A stretch of DNA of 9,914 nt from Actinomycetes bacterium (GTDB lineage: Bacteria > Actinomycetota > Humimicrobiia > Humimicrobiales > Humimicrobiaceae), in the NCBI GenBank assembly GCA_030603375.1, contig JAUVXY010000046.1, forward strand, positions 1 to 9,914, given 5' to 3'. Each line of letters opens with the position of its first letter. Positions within the stretch are counted from its first letter, which is position 1. Of this stretch, positions 1 to 6,465 are shown in pieces. A program made the position numbers and the translations under genes. A model generated the notes under the pieces. That model ran no database searches. It saw only the letters and a list, made by a program, of their open reading frames with translations, and had not been told where the DNA came from.

Positions 1-963
1 TTTATTTATTTGGGTTATGGCCTATCTGCAATCTCAAAGCCATTTTTATTCTTTGCTAATACCTGGACTGCAGTGCTTGCTGTAAAATTTTCTGATAGGA
101 TAGGCAAGGCTTCAAGGACTCCTGCACGGGATGCATTAATCTCAACTTCAGTTGATGCTTCAAAAAAGGGCAAAGCATTTGGTTTTCATAGAGCAATGGA
201 TAGAATCGGAGCTATCGGCGACCCATTGATAGCAATGCTAATCTTATTTTTCTTTGATAACAATGTGCGCCTGGTTTTCCTGTTATCTGTTGTACCTGCT
301 GTCATGGCCCTTTTTTTTATAAAATTTGTAAAGGAAACTGCCCATACAAGGGATGATGCTCAGAATATCAGGCAAAAGAGCAGTTTAAGAAATGCACCTT
401 TTATTTTGTTTTTAGTATCAAATATTATTTTTACTCTTGGAAATTCTTCAAATGCTTTTTTAAACCTCAAAGCCAGAGAGGAGGGCCTTGCAATTTTCTT
501 AATTCTGGTTATATGGATTGTTTATAATATAGTCTGCTCTCTATCGTCGCCATTATTTGGCTCATTGTCAGATAGAATCGGCAGAAAGCCAGTAATTATT
601 ACATCTTTTTTATACTATTCAATAATCTATTTTTTATTCGCCTTCTCCAATTCTTTATGGTCAGTGTGGGTTTTATTTGGGGCTTACGGTATTTACTATG
701 GACTTTCAGCAGGTACTTTCAGGGCTTATATAGCAGACCTTGTAAGTCCAAACCAGAGGGCTACAGCATACGGCCTGTTTAATACAGGGATTGGGTTAGC
801 TTTGCTTCCTGCTTCAATGATAATGGGTACTCTATGGGATATTTATGGGAGCAGGTTGGCATTTATAACATCTGCTCTTTTTAGCTTGCTTGGTTTTTTA
901 ATCTTTTTGATAGGCCTGATATTTATTAAAATAAAAAACAATCTAAATGCAAGAGGCAGATAA
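1..963 (+). CDS. MFS-family permease, 5' end cut by window
   Basis: This is an inner-membrane major facilitator superfamily transporter; the substrate is unknown. The frame is open to base 1 and codes for residues before the TTG at 10, so that TTG is probably an internal Leu and the true start lies outside the window. Counting from that TTG, a loop motif DRIGKASRTPARDAL sits at residues 29-43, of the kind found after the first helices in a subgroup of MFS permeases. The second-half signature DRIGRKP is at 188-194, the hallmark MFS loop between helices 8 and 9. Hydrophobic helices alternate with short loops through to about residue 307, and the tail is basic. Family members have about 400 residues, so roughly 80 N-terminal residues are missing. 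The gene ends at TAA 961-963, facing the aldo/keto reductase across a 36-bp gap with no clear terminator. The family is secure; the transported compound is not. Confidence 0.88.
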   Translation, partial: FIYLGYGLSAISKPFLFFANTWTAVLAVKFSDRIGKASRTPARDALISTSVDASKKGKAFGFHRAMDRIGAIGDPLIAMLILFFFDNNVRLVFLLSVVPAVMALFFIKFVKETAHTRDDAQNIRQKSSLRNAPFILFLVSNIIFTLGNSSNAFLNLKAREEGLAIFLILVIWIVYNIVCSLSSPLFGSLSDRIGRKPVIITSFLYYSIIYFLFAFSNSLWSVWVLFGAYGIYYGLSAGTFRAYIADLVSPNQRATAYGLFNTGIGLALLPASMIMGTLWDIYGSRLAFITSALFSLLGFLIFLIGLIFIKIKNNLNARGR

Positions 964-999
964 TGATACATAACGCTAACACCGCTTCTTGTAATTTTT

Positions 1000-1881
1000 T
1001 TACAGCTGTTTCAACCAGTAATCATCAGCAAGGCTAAAATATTCTTTTTCGGGGAATTTTTCGTTCAGCATTCTAAAATCTTCCTGATTTAATTGCCATC
1101 CCAGAGACCCTAAATTCTCTTCCAGGTGTTTGATATTTCTTGACCCGGGAATTGTTACCACATTATCCTGAGATATTAGCCAGTTAATCGCTATCTGGCT
1201 GGGAGTTTTATTATATTTTTTACATATATTATCCACTATATGTACTTTATTTTTAGAAAGCATACCACCTTCAATTGGCCTCCATGCAGCGACCATTACG
1301 TCATGAGTCTGCGCATAGTTCAAAAAACCATCCTTTTGCGCCATTCTGTTTTTAAGGCTATAAGGAATCTGGTTAACTACAATTTTATTCCGGGTGCAGC
1401 TCTGAGCTTTTTTGAACTGCTCAATATTGAAATTGCTAACTCCAATGTATCTGATAATATTTTTCTCCAACAGATAATCCATTGTCTCCATAGTTTCCTT
1501 GATTGGAATTTTAAAATTTGGATAATGAATTAAATAAAGATCAATATAGTCAGTGTCAAGCCTTTTTAAACTATTTTTTGCAGCTGCGATAACATCGCCG
1601 TAATGAAGCGACATAGGTGACACTTTCGTAGCAATTATCAGGCTTGATCTGTCATAGCCTTTTATGGCTTTGCCTACGATCTTCTCACTATGGCCTCCTC
1701 CATACATTTCTGCAGTATCAATATGTGTAATACCCATATCAATTGCTTTTTTTATAGCGGAAATATCACGCTGGTCATCGTTACTGGTATCATGGGTTGT
1801 GTCTCCGCCCATTCTATATGCTCCAATTCCAAATACAGGAATTTCAAAACCATTTTTTAATTTTTTAACAGGTATTTTCAT
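1000..1881 (-). CDS. Aldo/keto reductase
   Basis: A cytosolic NAD(P)H-dependent reductase of the aldo/keto reductase superfamily, converting aldehydes or ketones to alcohols. At 293 residues it has the length of a single (beta/alpha)8 barrel. The full catalytic tetrad is visible: Asp55 and Tyr60 (HIDTAEMYGGG), Lys86 (ATKVS) and His119 (LIHYP). The IGVSNF motif is at 146-151 and the cofactor 2'-phosphate/adenine-binding segment IPGSRNIKHLEEN at 244-256. The ATG start is supported by a GGAG site six to seven bases upstream, by a near-consensus promoter at 1923-1951, and by the usual N-terminal beta-hairpin (KLKNGFEIPVFGIG). It is divergent from gpsA and convergent with the MFS gene, so probably monocistronic. 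The family does not tell the substrate; general aldehyde detoxification or sugar-aldehyde reduction is possible. Confidence 0.93.
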   Translation of the reverse strand: MKIPVKKLKNGFEIPVFGIGAYRMGGDTTHDTSNDDQRDISAIKKAIDMGITHIDTAEMYGGGHSEKIVGKAIKGYDRSSLIIATKVSPMSLHYGDVIAAAKNSLKRLDTDYIDLYLIHYPNFKIPIKETMETMDYLLEKNIIRYIGVSNFNIEQFKKAQSCTRNKIVVNQIPYSLKNRMAQKDGFLNYAQTHDVMVAAWRPIEGGMLSKNKVHIVDNICKKYNKTPSQIAINWLISQDNVVTIPGSRNIKHLEENLGSLGWQLNQEDFRMLNEKFPEKEYFSLADDYWLKQL

Positions 1882-1922
1882 AATTTCTCCATTAGATATT
1901 TAGAAATAATAAATCCAGAATA

Positions 1923-1951
1923 ATTATATATAAATAAGGATTTATTTTCAA
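1923..1951 (-). promoter_or_regulatory. Sigma-70-type promoter for the aldo/keto reductase
   Basis: Reading the minus strand, TTGAAA (1951-1946) is followed after exactly 17 bp by a perfect TATAAT (1928-1923). The -35 box matches consensus at 5 of 6 positions. The predicted start of transcription is near 1916, giving an untranslated leader of about 35 bases that contains the GGAG ribosome site. The surrounding DNA is A+T-rich, so chance -10 boxes are common, but the joint match with ideal spacing and position is good. Confidence 0.6.
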
Positions 1952-1960
1952 AAATACTAC

Positions 1961-2019
1961 TCTATTAAAAATTGCATATTTAGCATCTTTAAATTATTAT
2001 ATAGCTAATTTTTAATAGA
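1961..2019. repeat. 13-bp perfect inverted repeat upstream of gpsA
   Basis: The left arm TCTATTAAAAATT (1961-1973) is the exact reverse complement of the right arm AATTTTTAATAGA (2007-2019). With a one-base bulge, two further GC pairs extend the arms inward (1974-1975 with 2004-2005). The spacer is about 30 bp. The arms sit on either side of a candidate gpsA promoter, and the right arm ends five bases before the GGAG ribosome site (2025-2028). It could be a two-site operator that loops, or an RNA hairpin near the ribosome site if transcription starts upstream of it. Confidence 0.55.
1972..2000 (+). promoter_or_regulatory. Candidate promoter for gpsA
   Basis: TTGCAT (1972-1977) is followed after 17 bp by TATTAT (1995-2000; 5 of 6 consensus bases). 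The -35 box is weak (3 of 6). It would start transcription near 2007, inside the right arm of the inverted repeat, so a protein bound to the repeat would cover the promoter. This is a pattern match only, in very A+T-rich DNA. Confidence 0.3.
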
Positions 2020-2035
2020 ATATTGGAGTTAGTTT

Positions 2036-3076
2036 ATGCACAAAATTGCAATCCTTGGCGCCGGATATATGGGGGGTGCCATGACATTTCCACTGGCAGA
2101 AAATAATCTTTCCGTAAATTTATGGGGGACATGGCTTGATAATGAAATAATAGATTCCTGCCAGAAAGGTATCCATCCAAAACTAAAAAAAGCTCTTCCT
2201 GACTCTGTAAATTTATACTATTCCAGGGATTTAAAAAAGGCCATAGAAGATGTGGACATTATTTTTATTGGAGTTTCAAGCGATGGTTTCCTCCCGGTTT
2301 TTAGTAAAGTTATTGAAGTTATTGATAAAAATTATTTCTTTTTTACTCTGACTAAAGGATTTGTTAATGATAATGGAAAGATACAAAGGATAAGTAAAAT
2401 TGCAAGCAAATTATTCTACAACAAATTTGCAAAGGAAGAATTTAATTGGTCATCTATAGGCGGACCAGTAAAAGCTCTTGAAATATCTAAAAATATCCCG
2501 ACTGTGAGTATCTATGGGACTAAAAATAAAGAAATGGAAAATATGACTGAATTATTTTCTACAGAGAGTTACCGAATTGTTACAACAGATGACGTAATTG
2601 GAGTGGAATTGTGTTCAGCTTTTAAAAATGTTTATTCTATGGCCATGGGTATGTTAGATGGCATATACAAACCCAGCCAAGAAGGAATGTATCATAATTT
2701 CAGCTCTCTCATTTTTAATCAAGGCATTATTGAGATTTCTAAAATTGTGGGCAGTGCAGGAGGAAACAGAGAAACTGTTACTAATTTTGCAGGTATTGGT
2801 GACCTTTATACTACCTCACAATCTGGGAGAAATAGACTTTTTGGTGAGCTTTTAGGAAAAGGAGTCAGTCCGAATGCTGCATATCGAAAAATGTTAAGCA
2901 GTGGTGAACTAGCAGAAGGTTATTTTACCTTAAAGCATAGTATGGAATGGCTTGCCAGCCTTAATAGTGGCATTCTCTATGATCTTCCTTTATTTAAAAT
3001 AATTTATGATATTATTTTAAATAACAAAAAACCACTGGAAGAATTAAAGGGCTTATCACAAATTTATAAAAAATAA
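2036..3076 (+). CDS. gpsA: NAD(P)-dependent glycerol-3-phosphate dehydrogenase, divergent GpsA type
   Basis: This cytosolic enzyme reduces dihydroxyacetone phosphate to sn-glycerol 3-phosphate, the backbone precursor for phospholipids. The 346 residues are slightly longer than typical GpsA. A Rossmann motif GAGYMG is at 8-13. The catalytic lysines are visible as TKG (Lys107) and AFKN (Lys197-Asn198). The substrate loop AGIGDLYTT...SGRNR runs over 252-267, with Asp256, Arg265 and Asn266 in the spacing known from GPD1 (Asp260, Arg269, Asn270). The usual bacterial GPSFA(x)E segment is replaced by GGPVKALEI (142-150), so it belongs to a divergent branch. The ATG start has GGAG seven bases upstream. 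It converges on the alcohol dehydrogenase with a 34-bp gap and no obvious terminator. Its product is the substrate of the PlsY-like protein at 6463-7098. Function is well supported; NADH or NADPH preference cannot be read. Confidence 0.9.
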   Translation: MHKIAILGAGYMGGAMTFPLAENNLSVNLWGTWLDNEIIDSCQKGIHPKLKKALPDSVNLYYSRDLKKAIEDVDIIFIGVSSDGFLPVFSKVIEVIDKNYFFFTLTKGFVNDNGKIQRISKIASKLFYNKFAKEEFNWSSIGGPVKALEISKNIPTVSIYGTKNKEMENMTELFSTESYRIVTTDDVIGVELCSAFKNVYSMAMGMLDGIYKPSQEGMYHNFSSLIFNQGIIEISKIVGSAGGNRETVTNFAGIGDLYTTSQSGRNRLFGELLGKGVSPNAAYRKMLSSGELAEGYFTLKHSMEWLASLNSGILYDLPLFKIIYDIILNNKKPLEELKGLSQIYKK

Positions 3077-3110
3077 TTAATTAACTTGATCTTTTTTATC
3101 ACAGATGCAC

Positions 3111-4280
3111 TTATCCGGCAAGTCTTAAAATTGCCAGTACATCTTCCTTAAATAATCTCTTAAATTTTCCAACAGGACCGAACTGAACACATTTTTCTGC
3201 CATTTTTTCAAACATATCATCTGAAATATTTATGTCATCTAAAGTTGTTGGAAGATTTATTCCCTTTAAGAATTGCTGCAGCCTTCTTATGCCTTCAAGA
3301 GCAATATCCTTTTTTGAAGCAAAAAGAGGATCTACATCAAAAACTCTTACAGCATATTGATACAATTTAAAAACATTCTCTCTATCTTTTAGAGCATGTT
3401 TCATCCATGCCGGAAAAACTATGGCCAGGGATGCCCCATGTGCAGTATCATATATTGCACTTATTTCATGGCCAATTTTATGCGATCCCCAATCTCCAAT
3501 TCTTCCCGTGCTTAATATATCATTATGTGCAATGGTGCTTGCCCACATGATCTCTGCTCTTGAATTATAATCATTTGTTTTCTTTATTGAAATTGGTGCA
3601 TTTTCAATAACTGTCTTTATTGTTGCTTCACAAAGTCTGTCTGTGAGATCAACGTTTTCCGTATGTGTAAAATACCTTTCCATGACATGAGCCATTGCAT
3701 CACAAGCACCGCATGCAGCCTGGAATTCTGGCAGGGAAAAAGTAATCTCTGGATTAAGTATGGCAAATTTTGGACGGATCAGATCGCTATGGAAACCTTT
3801 TTTAATTAATCCATCTTCATTTGTTATAACTGTAACATTGCTTGACTCACTGCCGGCAGCTGGAATAGTTAAAATAACCCCTACAGGGGCAGCTTTTTCT
3901 GGCTTTGCCTTTCCAGTAAAGAAATCCCAGATTTTCCCATTAAAATTTATGCCAAGGGCTATTGCCTTGGCCGAATCAATAACACTTCCCCCTCCAACAG
4001 CTAATATAAAGTTTATTCCTTCATTCCTGCAGATTTTTATACCTTCTGCTACCAGGCCTAATCTTGGATTTGGCTTAACACCCGGCAGTTCTACTACTTC
4101 TATGTGAGCTTCTTTTAAAGATTTTATAACTTCATCATATAATCCAGTCTTTTTGATGCTTCCGCCACCATAATGCAGCAGTATCCTGTTTGAAAAATTC
4201 CTAACTTCTTCCCCTACCAGTTTTTGTGTTCCTTTTCCAAAAATTATTTTAGTAGTATTCTGAAACATGAAATTTTCCAA
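3111..4280 (-). CDS. YqhD/BdhA-like metal-dependent alcohol dehydrogenase
   Basis: A cytosolic group III (iron-type) alcohol dehydrogenase that reduces aldehydes such as butanal or other short-chain aldehydes with NAD(P)H. The 389 residues match the family. The cofactor region has YGGGSIKKTG (37-46), the form seen in NADPH-using E. coli YqhD, and the family signature GGGSVIDSAKAIA (96-108). Metal ligands fall at Asp194 (CDAMAH), His198, His267 (DWGSHKIGHE) and His281 (AHGAS), the same positions as in YqhD. The TTG start gives the expected family N-terminus MENF(x)FQN and lies five bases after AAAGGAG; the next ATG (residue 5) has a poorer site. It follows the small membrane protein by 181 bp and may have its own promoter. 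A butanol/aldehyde reductase role is likely; the physiological substrate and the metal (Fe or Zn) are inferred only from the family. Confidence 0.92.
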   Translation of the reverse strand: MENFMFQNTTKIIFGKGTQKLVGEEVRNFSNRILLHYGGGSIKKTGLYDEVIKSLKEAHIEVVELPGVKPNPRLGLVAEGIKICRNEGINFILAVGGGSVIDSAKAIALGINFNGKIWDFFTGKAKPEKAAPVGVILTIPAAGSESSNVTVITNEDGLIKKGFHSDLIRPKFAILNPEITFSLPEFQAACGACDAMAHVMERYFTHTENVDLTDRLCEATIKTVIENAPISIKKTNDYNSRAEIMWASTIAHNDILSTGRIGDWGSHKIGHEISAIYDTAHGASLAIVFPAWMKHALKDRENVFKLYQYAVRVFDVDPLFASKKDIALEGIRRLQQFLKGINLPTTLDDINISDDMFEKMAEKCVQFGPVGKFKRLFKEDVLAILRLAG

Positions 4281-4285
4281 GATTG

Positions 4286-4292
4286 CTCCTTT
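4286..4292 (-). promoter_or_regulatory. Strong ribosome binding site fixing a TTG start
   Basis: On the minus strand AAAGGAG is followed by CAATC and then TTG (4280-4278). The spacing of five bases is within the working range, and it makes TTG a better start than the ATG at 4268-4266, which has only a weak purine run upstream. Confidence 0.7.
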
Positions 4293-4313
4293 ACATAAAA
4301 ATTTTTACACAGT

Positions 4314-4322
4314 ATTTTAACA
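4314..4322 (-). promoter_or_regulatory. Candidate extended -10 promoter for the alcohol dehydrogenase
   Basis: On the minus strand TGTTAAAAT gives a TGn extension plus TAAAAT (5 of 6 of TATAAT). It lies about 34 bases upstream of the TTG start, so a leader of about 27 bases would carry the AAAGGAG site. No good -35 hexamer is present, as is allowed for extended -10 promoters. A 12-bp A/T palindrome (4296-4307) covers the predicted start. Pattern match only. Confidence 0.3.
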
Positions 4323-4461
4323 TATAATTCCATGAAAAATTTAGTAAGACATTGTTAGTTGCAGACAGCTAAAACTTAAGCCAATATTTAGTTTATTCCA
4401 CTCTTAAATAGTTCGGATAATAGTTATGACAATATTTTACATAGTACTAAAAACGAGCCTT

Positions 4462-4866
4462 TTATCTGACCACAAATGGGATTGCAATAGCTATAACCCC
4501 GGTAAACACCACCGTTAAAATAAAAAGATTGTACCTCGTATTGTAATTTCTTAAAAGAGATGAATCATAGTAGCCTTCCACATTCTGGTCTTTATACATT
4601 TTAAGAAGCCCATTTATGAGTTTGGATCTTGTTTGCTTTCCTTTCAGCAATCCAAATATTACAACTATATTAACCACTATCACCAGAGAGATAAAGATAA
4701 ACATTACAATAAAAAGGTTGACCTCATCACGTGAAGCCTCTGCCATTGCGGAATTAATGCCGAGGGTCAGCATATTAAGAAAAATCGCCGTCAGTATAAA
4801 AATTGTGTCTGTGCGTGTATTTTGCTGTAACTCTGAAGTAATATGCTTGTGAACATACTCGATCAT
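4462..4866 (-). CDS. Unrecognised small membrane protein, three predicted helices
   Basis: I do not recognise this 134-residue protein. A short polar N-terminus (1-19, including YVHKHITSELQQNTRTD) precedes a hydrophobic helix at about 20-41. A second helix spans about 51-75 after an acidic loop (EASRDE). Next comes a basic cytoplasm-like segment of about 36 residues (76-111) with KGKQTRSK and YYDSSLLRNYNTRYN, then a third helix at about 113-132 and a C-terminal Arg. The ATG start has a good GGAAGGGGAAG ribosome site. The gene lies between dinB and the alcohol dehydrogenase on the same strand, 161 bp after dinB and 181 bp before the dehydrogenase, so co-transcription is uncertain. Good initiation signals and a regular membrane topology argue that it is real. 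No enzyme motif, cysteine or histidine cluster is seen. Confidence 0.8.
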   Translation of the reverse strand: MIEYVHKHITSELQQNTRTDTIFILTAIFLNMLTLGINSAMAEASRDEVNLFIVMFIFISLVIVVNIVVIFGLLKGKQTRSKLINGLLKMYKDQNVEGYYDSSLLRNYNTRYNLFILTVVFTGVIAIAIPFVVR

Positions 4867-5027
4867 ACGGCTTCCCCTTCCCTAGAATATTTTATGCTTT
4901 TCTGCATTATTAGACGGAGTATATGTATGAAAGTTTTAAAACAATAAAAGCTATATTCTATATCTGTAGCATTTTTTCTATTTTTAAAGGATTCTCCAGA
5001 AATATCAAGGCACATTTATAATAGAAG

Positions 5028-6206
5028 TTACTCTACTGTTTTATCTTTTTCTACCAGCCTTGCTATTACAAGTTTATCTTCTCCAAACTTCTCTGATACT
5101 TCTCCAATAGCATTGGTTAATTTTTCTTCCCTGTGCTCATCGTAAAAAAGCTGATTGTCCAATATGAAAACTGGTTTTAAGCTGCTTACAGAAATTCCCA
5201 CCAATCTAACCTTTTTCCGTGTAAGATCAAGTCTTTCAAGAAGCAAAACAGATGGCTTGAATATACCCGATATGCTAAATGTATATCTATTTAAGGTTAT
5301 CCTTTTTGTAATAGTTTTAAAATCAGAAAATCTTACTTTAAGCGTTAAGGTTTTGCCTTTATATTTCTTTGAATACAGGTTCCTTGATATTTTTTGAGAA
5401 AGAAACAGCAGAGTTGACTTAAGAATCTCAAAATCTGCTATATCTTTCCTATATGTTATCTCTCTTCCTATTGATTTTGGTTCGCTGTATGGTATTACTT
5501 CTCTGTTGTCTATGCCATTTGCCATGCTGTGCATGGTCCCCCCTATTTCACCAAACTTTGCCCTGAGCACCCCCACCGGCATATTTGCAACATCGCCAAT
5601 AGTCTCAGCCCCCATAGCTTCAAGGTCTTTGCAAGTTACCCTTCCAACGCCCCACAGGCAAGATACAGGAAGGAGCTTTATTTTTTCAATCACACTTTTT
5701 TTGTCTTCGAGTACTATAAGTCCATCTGGTTTTCCCATGTTTGAAGCAAGCTTTGCTAAAAACTTATTGGGTCCTATGCCTGCCGAAGAAGTCAGGTTTG
5801 TCTTTTCGTATATTTTGCTTTTTATTTTTTTGGCAATTTCCAGTGCACTCCCAAAAAGCTTCTCGCACCCTGTGACATCTAAAAAACCTTCGTCACAGCT
5901 TACAATTTCTACAAGGGGTGTATACTGAAAGAATACTTCTCTTATCTTTACCGATTCTTTTAGATATTTTTCCATATCTACAGTAACAAAAATCCCGTCA
6001 GGACAGAGCTTTTTCGCTCTTGCCAGTGGCATTCCTGCATGCAGCCCATATTTTCTTGCCTCATAAGAAGCAGAAGAAATCACGCCTCTGTTTAGCGGAC
6101 CACCTACTATAAGAGGTTTATTTTTATATGCAGGATTATCCCTCTGCTCCACTTGCGCAAAAAAGGCATCCATGTCTACATGAATTATTTTTCTGGCCCT
6201 CGCCAT
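5028..6206 (-). CDS. dinB: Y-family DNA polymerase IV (DinB)
   Basis: An error-prone translesion DNA polymerase without a proofreading domain. The palm motif HVDMDAFFAQVE (9-20) supplies metal ligand Asp11 and steric-gate Phe16. SCDEGFLD (103-110) supplies the second acidic pair Asp105-Glu106. SSASYEARKYGLHAGMP (44-60) is the conserved finger segment, and SSAGIGPNKFLAKLASNMGKP (140-160) and LWGVGRVT (184-191) are palm/thumb motifs, the latter a helix-hairpin-helix. The little-finger domain spans about 240-345. The C-terminal region has NQLFYDE (351-357) where many homologues carry the beta-clamp peptide QL(S/D)LF, so the clamp motif is present in degenerate form. The 392 residues are a normal length. 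The ATG start has GGAG ten bases upstream. It is divergent from the plsY-like gene across 256 bp. No E. coli-type or Bacillus-type LexA box was found upstream. Confidence 0.96.
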   Translation of the reverse strand: MARARKIIHVDMDAFFAQVEQRDNPAYKNKPLIVGGPLNRGVISSASYEARKYGLHAGMPLARAKKLCPDGIFVTVDMEKYLKESVKIREVFFQYTPLVEIVSCDEGFLDVTGCEKLFGSALEIAKKIKSKIYEKTNLTSSAGIGPNKFLAKLASNMGKPDGLIVLEDKKSVIEKIKLLPVSCLWGVGRVTCKDLEAMGAETIGDVANMPVGVLRAKFGEIGGTMHSMANGIDNREVIPYSEPKSIGREITYRKDIADFEILKSTLLFLSQKISRNLYSKKYKGKTLTLKVRFSDFKTITKRITLNRYTFSISGIFKPSVLLLERLDLTRKKVRLVGISVSSLKPVFILDNQLFYDEHREEKLTNAIGEVSEKFGEDKLVIARLVEKDKTVE

Positions 6207-6288
6207 ACAGGTTTTACTCCAATAAATAAGTTATCTCTCATGCAATATTTTCTCAAGATACAGGTAAGAAAACAGGACTCTTTTCCCA

Positions 6289-6318
6289 AGAATATGAAAT
6301 TTGTATATCAGATGTCAA
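6289..6318 (-). promoter_or_regulatory. Candidate dinB promoter (proximal)
   Basis: On the minus strand a perfect TTGACA (6318-6313) is followed after 18 bp by TATTCT (6294-6289; 4 of 6). The predicted leader is about 75 bases. A second perfect TTGACA lies 35 bp further upstream. Confidence 0.45.
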
Positions 6319-6324
6319 GATTTT

Positions 6325-6353
6325 TTTATGTAAAGCTATTTTTTTACTGTCAA
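6325..6353 (-). promoter_or_regulatory. Candidate dinB promoter (distal)
   Basis: On the minus strand a second perfect TTGACA (6353-6348) is followed after 17 bp by CATAAA (6330-6325; 4 of 6). The -10 box is poor, so this may be a weaker tandem promoter or a chance hexamer. Confidence 0.25.
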
Positions 6354-6386
6354 TTTTAGTATTATTACAAAAAGTAATTAATTTAT

Positions 6387-6465
6387 GATACTTCTTTATG
6401 TGTATTAAAATAAGCTAAAATAACCATAAAGTATATTGTTAAATAATTATTAGATACTTCTTATG
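6387..6465 (+). repeat. Short direct repeat upstream of and overlapping the plsY-like start
   Basis: GATACTTCTTTATG (6387-6400) recurs as GATACTTCTTATG (6453-6465), differing by one T; the second copy ends on the start codon itself. Between them CATAAAG (6425-6431) is an inverted copy of CTTTATG (6394-6400). The repeat could be an operator pair or the trace of a duplication. It is short and the region is A+T-rich. Confidence 0.4.

Noticed and set aside
10..12. TTG as start of the MFS gene
   Set aside because: The same frame continues upstream to base 1 with residues that fit the family, and the N-terminal helices are missing, so this is an internal Leu codon.
3077..3110. Bidirectional terminator between gpsA and the alcohol dehydrogenase
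   Set aside because: A run of six T is present, but no stem of useful length pairs next to it on either strand.
3851..3862. CTGCCGGCAG palindrome resembling the GC-rich hairpin after pfk
   Set aside because: It lies inside the codons for the alcohol dehydrogenase PAAGSESS segment and lacks the flanking stems, so it looks like coding coincidence.
3760..4107. 115-codon open frame opposite the alcohol dehydrogenase
   Set aside because: It is antisense to the cofactor-binding region, lacks a ribosome site and shows no recognisable domain.
4296..4307. 12-bp palindrome TAAAAATTTTTA
   Set aside because: It consists only of A and T in A+T-rich intergenic DNA; such palindromes are expected by chance.
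4867..5027. Hairpin GCTA...TAGC after dinB as a terminator
   Set aside because: Only four outer pairs hold, and the interior is mismatched.
5506..5928. 140-codon open frame on the plus strand inside dinB
   Set aside because: It lies fully antisense to conserved polymerase motifs, has no family resemblance, and is rich in Ser/Pro as expected from a mirrored frame.
6207..6462. LexA box or FapR-type operator in the dinB/plsY-like intergenic region
   Set aside because: No CTGT-N8-ACAG, no GAAC-N4-GTTC and no convincing TTAGTACC/GGTACTAA-type half sites were found.
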